This document shows positions 43,468 through 54,077 of a stretch of DNA of 64,000 bases, in pieces. Within the stretch, counting starts at the first letter, position 1. The number at the start of each line of letters is the position of its first letter. The notes beneath the pieces were generated by a model that worked only from the letters and a program-made list of their open reading frames with translations, searched no databases and was not told where the DNA came from. The position numbers were made by a program, and so were the translations under genes. The DNA is from Candidatus Aminicenantes bacterium UBA1061 (GTDB taxonomy: Bacteria; Acidobacteriota; Aminicenantia; Aminicenantales; Saccharicenantaceae): NCBI GenBank assembly GCA_002316315.1, contig DCDG01000048.1:113433-177432 (forward strand), written 5' to 3'.

Positions 43468-46400
43468 CTATTTTTTTACTGGATAAGGTGGCACAGGTGG
43501 AATATTTTTTTCCTCGGTCTTGAGCTTTTCCAGAATAACCTCAATGGCCTTATTAAGCTGTTCGTCTATTCCCTCATATTCTCTGGCTGGATCATTATCA
43601 ACAAAAATATCTGGCTCGACCCCTTCACCTTCAATAATCCATTTAGTGCCCTCAAGGTTATAAGGAGCAAATTCCGGTTTGTTCAGAACACCCCCATCAA
43701 CAATGGGTAATGTGCCGCGAATCCCGACAACTCCACCCCAGGTTTTTTTGCCAATGAGCGGGCCCAAATTATAGTGCTTAAAACGATAAGGGAAGAGATC
43801 CCCGTCGGAGGCCGAGAATTCATTGGCCAGGCAGACCTTTGGTCCCATAATCACAGCGGCTGGATCCCAGTCGGGAACAGACCCGCGAGCCACTTCAATA
43901 AAGGCCGCCTGCCTGAGCAGTCTTTCAATCAGCATGGGAGATACATTGCCGCCTCCGTTACCACGAACATCAATAATCAGAGCCTTTTTATTGACCTGAG
44001 GGTAGAAGTGCTTGACAAATTCGTTAAGGCCAGGAGCGCCCATATCAGGAACATGAATATACGCTACGCGGTTATCAGTAGCCCTGGCTACGATCTCGGC
44101 GTTTCTTTTAACCCAATTATAATAATAGAGACTATTTTCTCTTTCTATGGGCACGATAACTACTTCCCTCGCTCCTTTGTCAGCCGGTTGAGAGTTGACT
44201 CTAAGCGTCACCTGCCGTCCAGCCGTGTTAACCAGCAGCTCATAAATATTTTTAACCTGATTGACAGGCTTACCGTTAATGGCAATTATATAGTCGCCTT
44301 CTTTAACTTTGACTCCCACTTCAGTTAGCGGAGAACGCAGGTCTTTATCCCAGTTCTGCCCTTCGAGAATCTTTTTAATCCGGTAATAACCGGAAGCTTT
44401 ATCTTTCTCCAGCCTTGCTCCTAGCTGACCGACATTGACTCTCTGGACAACTGGCAGGTCTCCTCCGCCCACATAAGTATGGCCGCAATTTAGTTCACCA
44501 ATCATTTCGCCAATCACATAGGTTAAATCAGCCCGATGATTGACCGCTCTGGCCAGAGGCTCATACTGAGCTCTGACTTTTTCCCAGTTAACGCCATGCA
44601 TATTGGGCGCATAAAAGAAATCTCTCATCTGACGCCAGGATTCGTTAAAAATCTGAGCCCACTCAGTCTGGCGGTCGAGCCACATTTCAAGTCCACTCAG
44701 ATCAAGCTTTTCCTCAATTTTAATCGGGGCAGCTGGTAAATCAATGATGGCAAATTCACGGCGCTGAGCAACCAGCATTTTCTTCTGATCAGCAGAAATA
44801 ACATAAGAAGTAATCTGACCCAGGTCTTTCTCTTCTCTTTTGCCGAGATCATAATATTTAAAGCTACTCTGGCGTTCGGCCATGTTTCTTCTAATATAAT
44901 AGAGCCGGTCACCGACTGAGGTTAAGGAGGAATAACTCGCCACTTCAATCGGTAAATCGACAATTCTATCTCTCAGACCAGCCTCATCTATTTTGACCAC
45001 TACTTTCTCGGCTGCTGTTTTGGCCGGCGTTGAAGCTTTTTCTATATCTGACTTTTCACCTTTAGACGTTTCGATGGCCGTTCCAATTTTTACTTCATCG
45101 CTTTTCGGCTCAAAAGGCGATTTGACCTCGGCCGTTAGAGTCACCAGATAGATCCTCGACATAGCTAAATAGGCATGATTGAATTCTGTCCGGCTATAAA
45201 CCGGATTAAAATCACGATCTGAGACGAAGAACAGATATTTTCCATCGGTGCTAAAGCAGGGTGAATATGATGAATACCAATTATCTGTCACCTCTATGGT
45301 CTTACCATCGGCCAGGCTCCAGACATAGATTTTATTTATGGAATTAAGCTCCTGCTGGGAATAAGCCACCCAGCTAGAATCAGGAGACCAGGTATAATCA
45401 CGAATTTCCCAGGCTTTACCTTTAGCCACTTCGACTATCTGTTTTTTATCGATATCTATGTACCGCAGGCGGAATAATCTGTCTGACCAGAGAATCTTCT
45501 TGCTATCTGGCGACCAGAGAAGAGAATATTTATAACTATCAGAATTAGAGGTTAACTGAACGGCCTGGCCGGTGCCGTCCTGCAGCATAATATAAATCTC
45601 ATCTCCTCCCGTCCGGTCAGAAATAAAAGCAATCCAGCGGCCATCCGCCGACCAGGTAGCCTCACGCTCATGAACTCCAGAAGTATTGGATAGATTCCGG
45701 GTATTACCGTTTTTAGCCGGAACAGTGAAAATCTCTCCACGGGCTCCAAACAGAGCTCTGGCCCCATCCGGTGCAAGATCAAAGCCACTAATTTTATCAG
45801 CAACTTTAACCAGTTCTGGCCTTGAACGCATCTGATCATCAGCAATAAAAACCGGAATCTTGCTGACTTTTTCGCTGGCCAGATCGAGCTTATAGAGATA
45901 ACCAGCATTTTCAAAAACGATAGCTCCAGGTCCAAGCGACGGGAATTTTATATCATAATCTTTAAAATCAGTTACTTTCCTGGTATTTTTTGTTCCGATA
46001 TCATAGACATAAATATTTAGACGTTTCTCTTCCCCACGGTCTGATAGAAAATAAATTTTTTGACCGCTCCACATCGGAATAACATCAAGAGCTGGATTAC
46101 TGGTTATATTTTCAGTCTTTTTGCTTTTAAAATCATAAATCCAGATATCATCGGCCATACCACCACGATATCTTTTCCAGGTACGAAACTCGCGGAAAAT
46201 CCGGTTGAAAGCCAGCTTGGAACCATCCGCCGAATAAGAGCAAAAACCACCACGCGGCAGGGACAGCTCTTCCGGGAATCCCCCATCTTTTGAGACTAAA
46301 TAAAGCTGGCCGTTAAAATCATTCCATTCGGCCTGACGCGAACGGTAAACAATATTCTGGCCATCAGGCGTCCAGCCCATGACCAGATTATTTGGTCCCA

Positions 46401-46785
46401 TCCGGTCAGAAATATCGTCGCGAGCCAGGACCGGTGTATAGGTCAGGCGCACAGGATTACCACCTTCGGCCGGCATCAAATAAACCTCACGGTTCCCGTC
46501 GTATTCACCGGTAAAGGCAATGTATTTACCATCTGGCGAAAAACGGGCGAAAGCCTCATAGCCGGGATGTGAAGTGAGCCTTCTAGCCATCCCGCCAGAG
46601 GCTGGAACTGAATAAAGGTCACCGGCATAAGAAAAAACGACCAGATCATTATAAATTGCCGGGAAACGCAACACCCTGGATTCCTCGCCGGCCTGCAGGA
46701 ATGAAGTTCCTGCCGTAATAAGCAAGAAGATAGCCAGTATTAAAATATAAGTACCAAAATGTCTTTTCCTTAGGAAATAAGGCAT
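43468..46785 (-). CDS. Tricorn-protease-like S41 peptidase
   Basis: A 1105-residue exported protein with a signal peptide. The first half (about 40-560) carries WD40/PD40-type beta-propeller repeats such as WSADGRWIAFISDRT and FSPDGKYIAFTG. The second half has a PDZ domain (about 810-880) and the S41 tail-specific protease fold. His is in LNCGHTYVGGGD and the nucleophile is a Ser in NEFSASDGD (about 991-993). Tricorn degrades oligopeptides left by the proteasome or by other peptidases. Here it probably acts outside the cytoplasm because of the signal sequence. Confidence 0.92.
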   Translation of the reverse strand: MPYFLRKRHFGTYILILAIFLLITAGTSFLQAGEESRVLRFPAIYNDLVVFSYAGDLYSVPASGGMARRLTSHPGYEAFARFSPDGKYIAFTGEYDGNREVYLMPAEGGNPVRLTYTPVLARDDISDRMGPNNLVMGWTPDGQNIVYRSRQAEWNDFNGQLYLVSKDGGFPEELSLPRGGFCSYSADGSKLAFNRIFREFRTWKRYRGGMADDIWIYDFKSKKTENITSNPALDVIPMWSGQKIYFLSDRGEEKRLNIYVYDIGTKNTRKVTDFKDYDIKFPSLGPGAIVFENAGYLYKLDLASEKVSKIPVFIADDQMRSRPELVKVADKISGFDLAPDGARALFGARGEIFTVPAKNGNTRNLSNTSGVHEREATWSADGRWIAFISDRTGGDEIYIMLQDGTGQAVQLTSNSDSYKYSLLWSPDSKKILWSDRLFRLRYIDIDKKQIVEVAKGKAWEIRDYTWSPDSSWVAYSQQELNSINKIYVWSLADGKTIEVTDNWYSSYSPCFSTDGKYLFFVSDRDFNPVYSRTEFNHAYLAMSRIYLVTLTAEVKSPFEPKSDEVKIGTAIETSKGEKSDIEKASTPAKTAAEKVVVKIDEAGLRDRIVDLPIEVASYSSLTSVGDRLYYIRRNMAERQSSFKYYDLGKREEKDLGQITSYVISADQKKMLVAQRREFAIIDLPAAPIKIEEKLDLSGLEMWLDRQTEWAQIFNESWRQMRDFFYAPNMHGVNWEKVRAQYEPLARAVNHRADLTYVIGEMIGELNCGHTYVGGGDLPVVQRVNVGQLGARLEKDKASGYYRIKKILEGQNWDKDLRSPLTEVGVKVKEGDYIIAINGKPVNQVKNIYELLVNTAGRQVTLRVNSQPADKGAREVVIVPIERENSLYYYNWVKRNAEIVARATDNRVAYIHVPDMGAPGLNEFVKHFYPQVNKKALIIDVRGNGGGNVSPMLIERLLRQAAFIEVARGSVPDWDPAAVIMGPKVCLANEFSASDGDLFPYRFKHYNLGPLIGKKTWGGVVGIRGTLPIVDGGVLNKPEFAPYNLEGTKWIIEGEGVEPDIFVDNDPAREYEGIDEQLNKAIEVILEKLKTEEKNIPPVPPYPVKK

Positions 46786-46958
46786 GAAAACCTCCTCTAT
46801 AGTTATTCAATCTGATTATATCTTTTGGCAGCCAAGCTTTTCAAGAAAATAATCTGGCAGAAAATCTAAGCGTCAAAGAGGCTCCTGCTCAACATCTCAC
46901 CTGGCCAGACTTAAAATGATTGACTCTTTTGAGGCTTTTATTTATTTTAGGGTAGCCC

Positions 46959-47774
46959 ATGATGCATAGTTTTTCAGCCCTTTCGCCTGTCCTTCAAGCT
47001 TTGGTAGCTACTCTTTTTACTTACTTGATGACAGCAGCTGGCGCTGCCTCTGTCTTTCTGTTGAAAGATGTCAGCCAGAAAATTCTTAATTTAATGCTCG
47101 GCTTTGCCGCCGGCGTCATGCTGGCAGCCAGCTTCTGGTCTCTTCTGGATCCAGCCATTGAAATGTCAAAAGGAAAAAGCTTTCCAGTCTGGCTGCCTGC
47201 AGCCGCTGGTTTCCTGCTGGGAGCAGGCTTGCTCTTTGCTCTGGACAGAATCCTCCCTCATCTTCATCTCTTTTTACCTCAAGAACAGGCTGAAGGTCTG
47301 AAAACCCACTGGCAGAAAACAACACTTCTGGCTCTGGCCATAACCCTGCACAATATTCCCGAGGGTCTGGCCGTTGGAGTGGCTTTCGGGGCTGCTTCTC
47401 TGTCGCTTACAGGCTCAGGAACACTGGGTGGAGCTATTGCTTTGGCCGTCGGTATCGGCCTCCAGAACCTGCCAGAAGGCCTGGCCGTTTCTGGACCTCT
47501 GCGAGCGGCTGGTGTTAGCCGCCAGCAGAGCTTTTTCCTGGGGCAGCTGTCAGGACTGGTTGAACCTCTGGCTGGCGTCCTGGGGGCCCTGGCTGTCACC
47601 AGAATGATGGCCATTCTTCCTTATGCTCTATCCTTTGCTGCCGGAGCTATGATTTTTGTCGTCGTCGAGGAAGTAATACCCGAGTCACAGGGCTCCGGGG
47701 ACTCCGACTTATCAACAATTGGACTTATCGCCGGCTTCATCCTGATGATGATTCTTGATGTGGCCTTCTCATGA
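46959..47774 (+). CDS. ZIP-family divalent metal transporter
   Basis: A 271-residue membrane protein with about eight hydrophobic helices, a glycine- and alanine-rich sequence, and the ZIP metal sites LHNIPEGLAVGVAFG (helix 4) and LQNLPEGLAV (helix 5). The second histidine-type residue is replaced by Gln. It resembles the GufA/ZupT branch that imports zinc and other divalent ions. It ends six bases inside the 3' end of the RND pump gene on the other strand. Confidence 0.92.
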   Translation: MMHSFSALSPVLQALVATLFTYLMTAAGAASVFLLKDVSQKILNLMLGFAAGVMLAASFWSLLDPAIEMSKGKSFPVWLPAAAGFLLGAGLLFALDRILPHLHLFLPQEQAEGLKTHWQKTTLLALAITLHNIPEGLAVGVAFGAASLSLTGSGTLGGAIALAVGIGLQNLPEGLAVSGPLRAAGVSRQQSFFLGQLSGLVEPLAGVLGALAVTRMMAILPYALSFAAGAMIFVVVEEVIPESQGSGDSDLSTIGLIAGFILMMILDVAFS

Positions 47775-50700
47775 TGTATGATTGTTGTTCGCTCTTTTTT
47801 CTCTTATCTGCTCAAAAAGTGAGTAAACAACCGGAATAACTACCAGCGTAATAAAAGTTGAACTGGTCAGACCACCGATAACCACCCGGGCCAGAGGTGT
47901 CTGCACCTCGCTGCCTTCCCCGATACCTAAAGCCAGTGGCAGCATGCCAAGAATAGTGGTTAACGCCGTCATCAGGATTGGACGCAGTCTTCTTCGACCA
48001 GCTTCTTTGATAGCTTCCATCAACTCAAAGCCGTCACGGCGCCTTAAAAGATTGGTATAGTCCACCAGTAGTATGGCATTATTGACGACAATACCACCCA
48101 GCATGATCATGCCAATATAGGCTTGGACGTTGATGCTTGTTCCGGTCAGCAATAAAATAAAAGCAACTCCAATAACAGTCAGGGGCACAGAGAACATGAC
48201 GATGAGCGGATCCCGTAGAGACTCATACAGCATAGCCATAACCATATAAACCATAAAAAGCGCAAGGATAATACTGATCATTAATTCACGGTTGGCTTTC
48301 TGCTGTTCTTCGTAATCACCGGTGAAACCGATGGCAAAATTGGCCGGTCGTGGAATTGTCTTGATAGCCCGCTGGGCATCCCTGATCACCGAGCCGAGGT
48401 CTCGATCGGCGATTTCGCCTGAGACATTAATTATTCTTTCCCTGTCTCTTCTTTCTATCTGTTGTGGCCCACGGCCGCTCTGAACCTCAATCACATTCCG
48501 CAGGCTGACCTGCTCCCCATCAGAGTTGGTTATGGTCAGGTCAAGCAGGTCATTGACATCCAACCGCTCTGAATCTTTAACCTTGACCAGGATTCTGTAT
48601 TCCCGACCAGCTTCTCTAAATTGACTTGCCTGTGATCCAGATAAAATGGTGCTGATAAAGGTCCCGATTTGATTGACCGATAATTTCATTTCAGAGGCTT
48701 TCTGCCGGTCAATAACCAGGCGATCCTCTGGAGTTCCTTCTACCCGGCTGATACTGACGTCAGTTACTCCTTTTATCTTTTCGACCACTCTTTTAACTTC
48801 CTGCGCCAGACTCTGGCCAATCTCCAGGTCATAACCGCGAATCTCAATCTGCAGTCTTTCCTGACCGCCGCCTCCCCTCATACCCATCATCATCTGTCCG
48901 CCAGTCGCTCTTGTCCGGATAATGGCGCCAGGGACATTTGATAGCTGGCGACTGAGATCTGCAGCTATATCCATACTTGACCTATTTCTTTTGGCCTTTG
49001 GAACAAGTTTAAGGGTAATGTTTCCCCGATTGGCCCCGCCTCTCCAGCCGCCGCTGCCGGCTCTTTCTTCGATAGATTCGATCTCAGGAACGAGCTGTTT
49101 GGCCATATTAACCACTTCTCTTAGCTTCTGATCCATAACCGACAGCCTGGTACCAACTTCCATTTCGACCGTAATTCTAACTTCACCTTCGTCTGTTTGT
49201 GGCATATATTCCTGGCCTATGAAACGGAAAAGAATGACACTGACCAGGAGCAGGGCGCCTGTAATCAACAGCACCTTGACCCGGTGATGCAAGCAATAAT
49301 CCAGGAGCTTCTTATAACCGTTTTCCATATCGGAGAAAATTTTTTTAGATTTGACCGCCAGTTTTTTTTCTGGATTATGGTTACCTATATTATCGCCTTT
49401 AAGGATTTTGCTGGCCAGCATCGGTACCAGGGTGAGGGCCACGATCAGCGAGCAAGCTAAAGAAAAGGCCACCACATAGGCCAGCTGCTTGAACATAATG
49501 CCGGAAGCTCCCTCCACAAAAAGCATAGGCAGAAAAACGATGACCGTTGTCACCGTGCTGGCAATGATGGCTGAGGTCACTTCTGTTGCCCCATCGACTG
49601 CCGCCTTCTGCAAAGGCACACCTTCTTCCCTCATGCGGAAGATGTTCTCCAGCACAACAATCGAGTTGTCGACCATCATGCCGATGCCCAGGGCCAGGCC
49701 ACCCAGGCTCATAACATTCAGGGTGAACCCGCCAAAATACATCAAAGTAAAAGTAGCAATAATCGAAATCGGGATCGACAGGGCTATAACCAGAGTGCTT
49801 CTGAGATTGACCAGGAAAAACAGCAAAACCAAAACGGCCAGCAAGCCGCCGTATAAGGCTGAGGTGCCCACGTTATTAATGGCATCCCTGACATACTTAG
49901 CGTTATCTCTTAAGACAATGAACCTGAACTGTGGATAGTCTTGCTTGACGTATTCCAGTTCTTTATAAACTCCATCAACCACATTGACTGTATTCTCTCC
50001 TGATTGCTTGTAGATAGATAAAGAAATGCTTGGCAGGTTGTCAACCCTGGCTATTCTTGTCACCCGCCGGTTGGTATCTTCAACATTAGCGATATCTTTT
50101 ATCCTGATAACGCCTCCATCTCGAACGGCGACAATAGTTTCTTTAATTTGATCGATATTGGTATAAACCCCGGGAATGCGGACTGTAATTTCATAGTTGC
50201 CTTTTTCGATTGTTCCGGCTGGTATATCAACGTTTTCCTGCCTGATCTTGCTGATAATTAAATCGAGAGGCAAACCAAGGGCTTTAACCTTATCCGGGAA
50301 GATATTAACCTGGATCTCCCTTTCCAGGCCTCCCCAAACATCAACTGAAGCTACTCCCGGTACCCTTTCCAACCGGTAAGAAATCTGTTCATCTATTATT
50401 CTTCTAACCTGAAGGGGATCAAGTTCGGTTAGAATCCCGATGGTTAGAATCGGGCTCTGAGCCGGGTCAAATTTCCTCAGAGTCGGCCGTTGTACTTCTT
50501 CTGGAAACCTGCCAATAATCCGGTCTATTCTTTCTCTGATTTCATTGGCTGCCTCGTCAATATTCGTTCCCCACTTAAACATGACCCGGACAGTGCTTCC
50601 GCCCTGAGAAGAGACCGAAAAAATCTCTTCGACTCCTGGAACGGAACTTAAAGCTTCCTCAATCGGCCGGGTTATTATCTGTTCCATTTCTTCAGGTGCA

Positions 50701-50861
50701 GTATTTGGATAGGAAGTGGAGACATTCAGGGTGGGATAAGTAATGTCGGGCATCAGGTCAACTGGCAAGCGGCTTAAAGCGATAAAGCCGAGAACCAGCA
50801 CAACCAGAATTAGCATGCTAACAAAAACCGGCCGTTTTATCGAAAACTCAGACAGGCTCAT
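47769..50861 (-). CDS. RND-family efflux pump inner membrane protein
   Basis: A 1030-residue RND transporter (hydrophobe/amphiphile class). It has twelve expected membrane helices, the N-terminal FSIKRPVFVSMLILVVLVLG and the helix 4 proton-relay Asp in LALGIGMMVDNSIVVLENI. The porter domains start around VDLMPDITYPTLNVSTSYPN. A frame open to a TTG at 50873 is part of the GGAGG ribosome binding site, so I chose the ATG at 50861. It is the last gene of the operon tolC-adaptor-RND. The exported substrate is unknown. Confidence 0.95.
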   Translation of the reverse strand: MSLSEFSIKRPVFVSMLILVVLVLGFIALSRLPVDLMPDITYPTLNVSTSYPNTAPEEMEQIITRPIEEALSSVPGVEEIFSVSSQGGSTVRVMFKWGTNIDEAANEIRERIDRIIGRFPEEVQRPTLRKFDPAQSPILTIGILTELDPLQVRRIIDEQISYRLERVPGVASVDVWGGLEREIQVNIFPDKVKALGLPLDLIISKIRQENVDIPAGTIEKGNYEITVRIPGVYTNIDQIKETIVAVRDGGVIRIKDIANVEDTNRRVTRIARVDNLPSISLSIYKQSGENTVNVVDGVYKELEYVKQDYPQFRFIVLRDNAKYVRDAINNVGTSALYGGLLAVLVLLFFLVNLRSTLVIALSIPISIIATFTLMYFGGFTLNVMSLGGLALGIGMMVDNSIVVLENIFRMREEGVPLQKAAVDGATEVTSAIIASTVTTVIVFLPMLFVEGASGIMFKQLAYVVAFSLACSLIVALTLVPMLASKILKGDNIGNHNPEKKLAVKSKKIFSDMENGYKKLLDYCLHHRVKVLLITGALLLVSVILFRFIGQEYMPQTDEGEVRITVEMEVGTRLSVMDQKLREVVNMAKQLVPEIESIEERAGSGGWRGGANRGNITLKLVPKAKRNRSSMDIAADLSRQLSNVPGAIIRTRATGGQMMMGMRGGGGQERLQIEIRGYDLEIGQSLAQEVKRVVEKIKGVTDVSISRVEGTPEDRLVIDRQKASEMKLSVNQIGTFISTILSGSQASQFREAGREYRILVKVKDSERLDVNDLLDLTITNSDGEQVSLRNVIEVQSGRGPQQIERRDRERIINVSGEIADRDLGSVIRDAQRAIKTIPRPANFAIGFTGDYEEQQKANRELMISIILALFMVYMVMAMLYESLRDPLIVMFSVPLTVIGVAFILLLTGTSINVQAYIGMIMLGGIVVNNAILLVDYTNLLRRRDGFELMEAIKEAGRRRLRPILMTALTTILGMLPLALGIGEGSEVQTPLARVVIGGLTSSTFITLVVIPVVYSLFEQIREKRANNNHTS

Positions 50862-50917
50862 TATTTCCTCCAATAATTAGATGAATAACCGATGAATCAA
50901 TCAGGGTCATATCAGTT

Positions 50918-52159
50918 TTAACCGCGTCTATCAGAAGATTTATTGTCAGGTTGGGAACTGCTAGTGTCTATGCCTAATTCGGGCAGAATTATGCCCATGC
51001 CGTCCTGCAGAAGATGCTGCCCCAGAGTGACAACATAGCCTGAAAGATCAGCTGGCTCCACCACTTCCGCTTTTTCTCCTTCAATAATACCTGTCTTAAT
51101 TGCCTTAAAGTAAGCCTTCTTGTTTTCGATATCAGCCACAAAAACACCCTGAGAGTAACCTCTGGTGACGATCGCACTGAAAGGTATAATCCTGGCATTC
51201 TCCCGCCGGTCATATTCAATCTCTGCATTAATAAACATGCCTGGCTTCAGGAAATTTTCTTCGTTGTCAATATCAACTTCAATCCGGGCCTGCCTGGTTG
51301 TTTCCCTGAGAAGCGGTGCGACTCGCGTTACCTGGCCATGGAAGACTCTGTCAGGAAAGACACCAGAAGCAACAGTCACTTCCTGCCCGACTTTTATCCT
51401 GAAGTATTCCTTATCGGTGGCATAAATCACAGCCGTAATTGGCTGGAGCTCAACGATAGAAATAATCGGTGTGTTGGCCGAAAGCAATGCCCCTTCATCA
51501 ACATATCTTTCGCCAACATAGCGAATATTCCCTCCTGTTTCCCAGGTAGCAATAATCCTGGTGTAAGAGAGGCGGAGACGGGCAGTTTCCAGAGCTGCCT
51601 CACGGTTAGCCACCTGGGCTTCAGCCACCTTAAATCTGGCCGCCTGTGATTCATACTGAGCCTGAACGGCATCATGCTGGGCATCGGAATAAATGCCCTT
51701 CTGGTGAAGGGTGGCAGCTCTTTCCAGGTCTTTTTTGGCCAGCTCAAGGGCACTCCTGGCCTCCTCAAAATTGGCCCGAGCCACTTTCAAGTCGGCTTCA
51801 GCCTGGGCTACTTGCTGCTGGTATTCTTCATCATCAAGCTGGGCCACAATCTGCCCACGGGAAACTTTATCTCCGATATTTATATACAGCTTTTTAAGCT
51901 TGCCGGACACTTTCGGGGCAACAACAAATTGCGACTTGGGAATCAACGTGCCTGAAAACCGGCCGATATCTCGAATCAAGCCGTTATCTACCGGGCTCAA
52001 AACGACGGCAACGGCCGGTTGCCTGTTGTTGTTTGCCTTGGCTTCTTTAAAAATAGCCTGCCCAACTCTCCATAACAGTAAAACAACCAGTAGACCTCCG
52101 GTCGCCAGAAGCACCTTCTGGATAAAACTCATTTTTTTAACTTTTTCTGATAATTTCAT
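50918..52159 (-). CDS. RND efflux periplasmic adaptor (membrane fusion protein)
   Basis: A 413-residue adaptor with one N-terminal membrane anchor (about 12-30). It has the biotinyl-lipoyl region VSGKLKKLYINIGDKVSRGQ split around a long coiled-coil hairpin (about 110-200), then a beta-barrel and a membrane-proximal domain. It links the RND pump to TolC across the periplasm. GGAG lies 12 bases before the ATG. Confidence 0.93.
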   Translation of the reverse strand: MKLSEKVKKMSFIQKVLLATGGLLVVLLLWRVGQAIFKEAKANNNRQPAVAVVLSPVDNGLIRDIGRFSGTLIPKSQFVVAPKVSGKLKKLYINIGDKVSRGQIVAQLDDEEYQQQVAQAEADLKVARANFEEARSALELAKKDLERAATLHQKGIYSDAQHDAVQAQYESQAARFKVAEAQVANREAALETARLRLSYTRIIATWETGGNIRYVGERYVDEGALLSANTPIISIVELQPITAVIYATDKEYFRIKVGQEVTVASGVFPDRVFHGQVTRVAPLLRETTRQARIEVDIDNEENFLKPGMFINAEIEYDRRENARIIPFSAIVTRGYSQGVFVADIENKKAYFKAIKTGIIEGEKAEVVEPADLSGYVVTLGQHLLQDGMGIILPELGIDTSSSQPDNKSSDRRG

Positions 52160-52207
52160 TTTTCTGCCTGTCTCCTCTTCCAGTTTGTCTCAATGGTAAG
52201 ATAAAAA

Positions 52208-53839
52208 TTAGTCTATATTTAATACAGACACCTGCTGGCGGTCACGGCCCGCGCCCATGACCCGATCAAGGTAGGCTAAGGATATATTATAATCAATCAG
52301 CGCCTTGAGTTCCATCGTCTGGGCATTGACCAGATCTCGCTGATATTGAAGAACCAGATAGTTGGTACTCATGCCAACTTTAAACTTCTCTTCTTCTGCT
52401 GTTAGTTTCTGTTCGGCCAGCTCCCGGGCTGAGCGATAAGCCAGAGCCCGTTGATAGTTAGTTTCAACGGCTCTAACCGCATTACCTATTTCCAGATCGA
52501 GCTGCAGCTGCTGGTTCTTAAGCTTTAGCCTGGACTGTTCAAGATTAAGTTTGGCCTGGGCATAATTGGCTCTGGTAACAACATTGCTGATAGGCAGGGT
52601 AAACACAAAACCTACTGACCAGTTTTTGTATTTAAAATTGAAAGCATCCTTCAAAGCATCTGATTTTTTACCTGGCACCTTACCGATGATCTCTCCCGTC
52701 ATGGGATTATCATCTTTATAGAGCAATTGGTCCCCGGAAATGCCAGGACTCCAGTAGCCAAGCGTAAATTGCAGATTGGGCAAGAGCTGATTCTTAGCAT
52801 AACTGAAATTGAACTCCCTGCTTTTCAGCTCGGTTCTAACCGCTTCGAGGTCAGGACGCTTTTCCAGAGCGATATTCATAGCTTCTTCATAACTGATTTC
52901 TCGTCTTTCAACGGAGGGAGAATCGGTAGGAACAATCTGAACCTTTTTAGCCCCTTCTATTTCTGCCCCTAAATTTATTACAACCTTCAACTGGTCCTCA
53001 TAATTCTTGACAAGGGCTTCTGCCTCCAGAATATCAGCCTGACGGGTGCTAACCTCACTTTCAGCCGTTAGTAGTTCAATCGGAGGTAAGGTTCCAGCTT
53101 CTATTTCTATTTTATTTTTTTCCAGGAGTTCCTGGGCCAGTTTTAATGATTGCTGGCGAACTTTTAGGTTTTCCCGGGCATAGACCAGATTCCAGTAAGC
53201 AAGTTCGACATTATAGATAGTTTCCTCGAGAATCTTTTGAAAATTGTCTTCAGATATTTCGTGGCTGTAACCGGCGATAATAATATCCCGCCGGCCATAT
53301 TTCAGCCCAAAATCACGCAGAAGAGGCTGACTGAAATTCAAGCGTAGTGTGCTACCAAAACGGGGATTAATCGTCTGAAAATTGCGGTTGCTATCGCTGA
53401 CATAACTGTTGAGACTGGCCGATAAAGTGCCGCCGGTCGGAATATTCTGGGAGAGCTGAACAGTATAGTCATTTTGCTTGGTGACTACCATATCAGAAGC
53501 GTCGAGAAAAGAGTAAGAAGCTGTTTCAGTGTTCTGCTTATTATAATTAAAATTGAGTGACGGTATATATTTTTCAGTGGCCAGTGTCACATTTTTGTCA
53601 GCTATTTGAGGTGTGATCATCTCAGCTTTCAGGTTAAGATTGTTGCGAAGAGCCTTAAACAAGCAATCTTCAAGAGAAAGCTCCAGTTGTTTTATCTCTT
53701 CCCCTGATGATAATGCCGCCGGGCTTTTTTCCCGAGCGTGACCCGCCGGGACAGGCATTATCTTAAGCGGGCTAAAAAATATCAATAAAAGAAGAATATA
53801 AACTAGCCCTGATCTGACCCTAAGTTTATGTCTGACCAT
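52208..53839 (-). CDS. TolC-family outer membrane efflux protein
   Basis: A 543-residue outer membrane channel. It has a signal peptide (about 10-32) and two TolC repeats of paired coiled coils. The motifs LELSLEDCLFKALRNNLNLKAE and SYEEAMNIALEKRPDLEAVRTE mark the start of each repeat. It is first in the tripartite efflux operon, followed 48 bases later by the adaptor. This confirms an outer membrane. Confidence 0.93.
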   Translation of the reverse strand: MVRHKLRVRSGLVYILLLLIFFSPLKIMPVPAGHAREKSPAALSSGEEIKQLELSLEDCLFKALRNNLNLKAEMITPQIADKNVTLATEKYIPSLNFNYNKQNTETASYSFLDASDMVVTKQNDYTVQLSQNIPTGGTLSASLNSYVSDSNRNFQTINPRFGSTLRLNFSQPLLRDFGLKYGRRDIIIAGYSHEISEDNFQKILEETIYNVELAYWNLVYARENLKVRQQSLKLAQELLEKNKIEIEAGTLPPIELLTAESEVSTRQADILEAEALVKNYEDQLKVVINLGAEIEGAKKVQIVPTDSPSVERREISYEEAMNIALEKRPDLEAVRTELKSREFNFSYAKNQLLPNLQFTLGYWSPGISGDQLLYKDDNPMTGEIIGKVPGKKSDALKDAFNFKYKNWSVGFVFTLPISNVVTRANYAQAKLNLEQSRLKLKNQQLQLDLEIGNAVRAVETNYQRALAYRSARELAEQKLTAEEEKFKVGMSTNYLVLQYQRDLVNAQTMELKALIDYNISLAYLDRVMGAGRDRQQVSVLNID

Positions 53840-54077
53840 TATTTGTCTCCTGATACTATTTACATTTATTTTATTTTCAGCGAATTATATAAATTATCCT
53901 GGCTAATTTATAAAACTACTCTTTAGTTTTGACGTTACAAGCTAGTATTTCTTCCAAAAATAGATTTTTTTATTTTTTCTTTGAGTTTAAGACGGCCAGG
54001 AAAATCTTGGCCAGGCAGATAATAGAAATATAATAGACCAAAAAAGCTTTTTGGCCTTTATAGTTCTTTCTTTTGTC

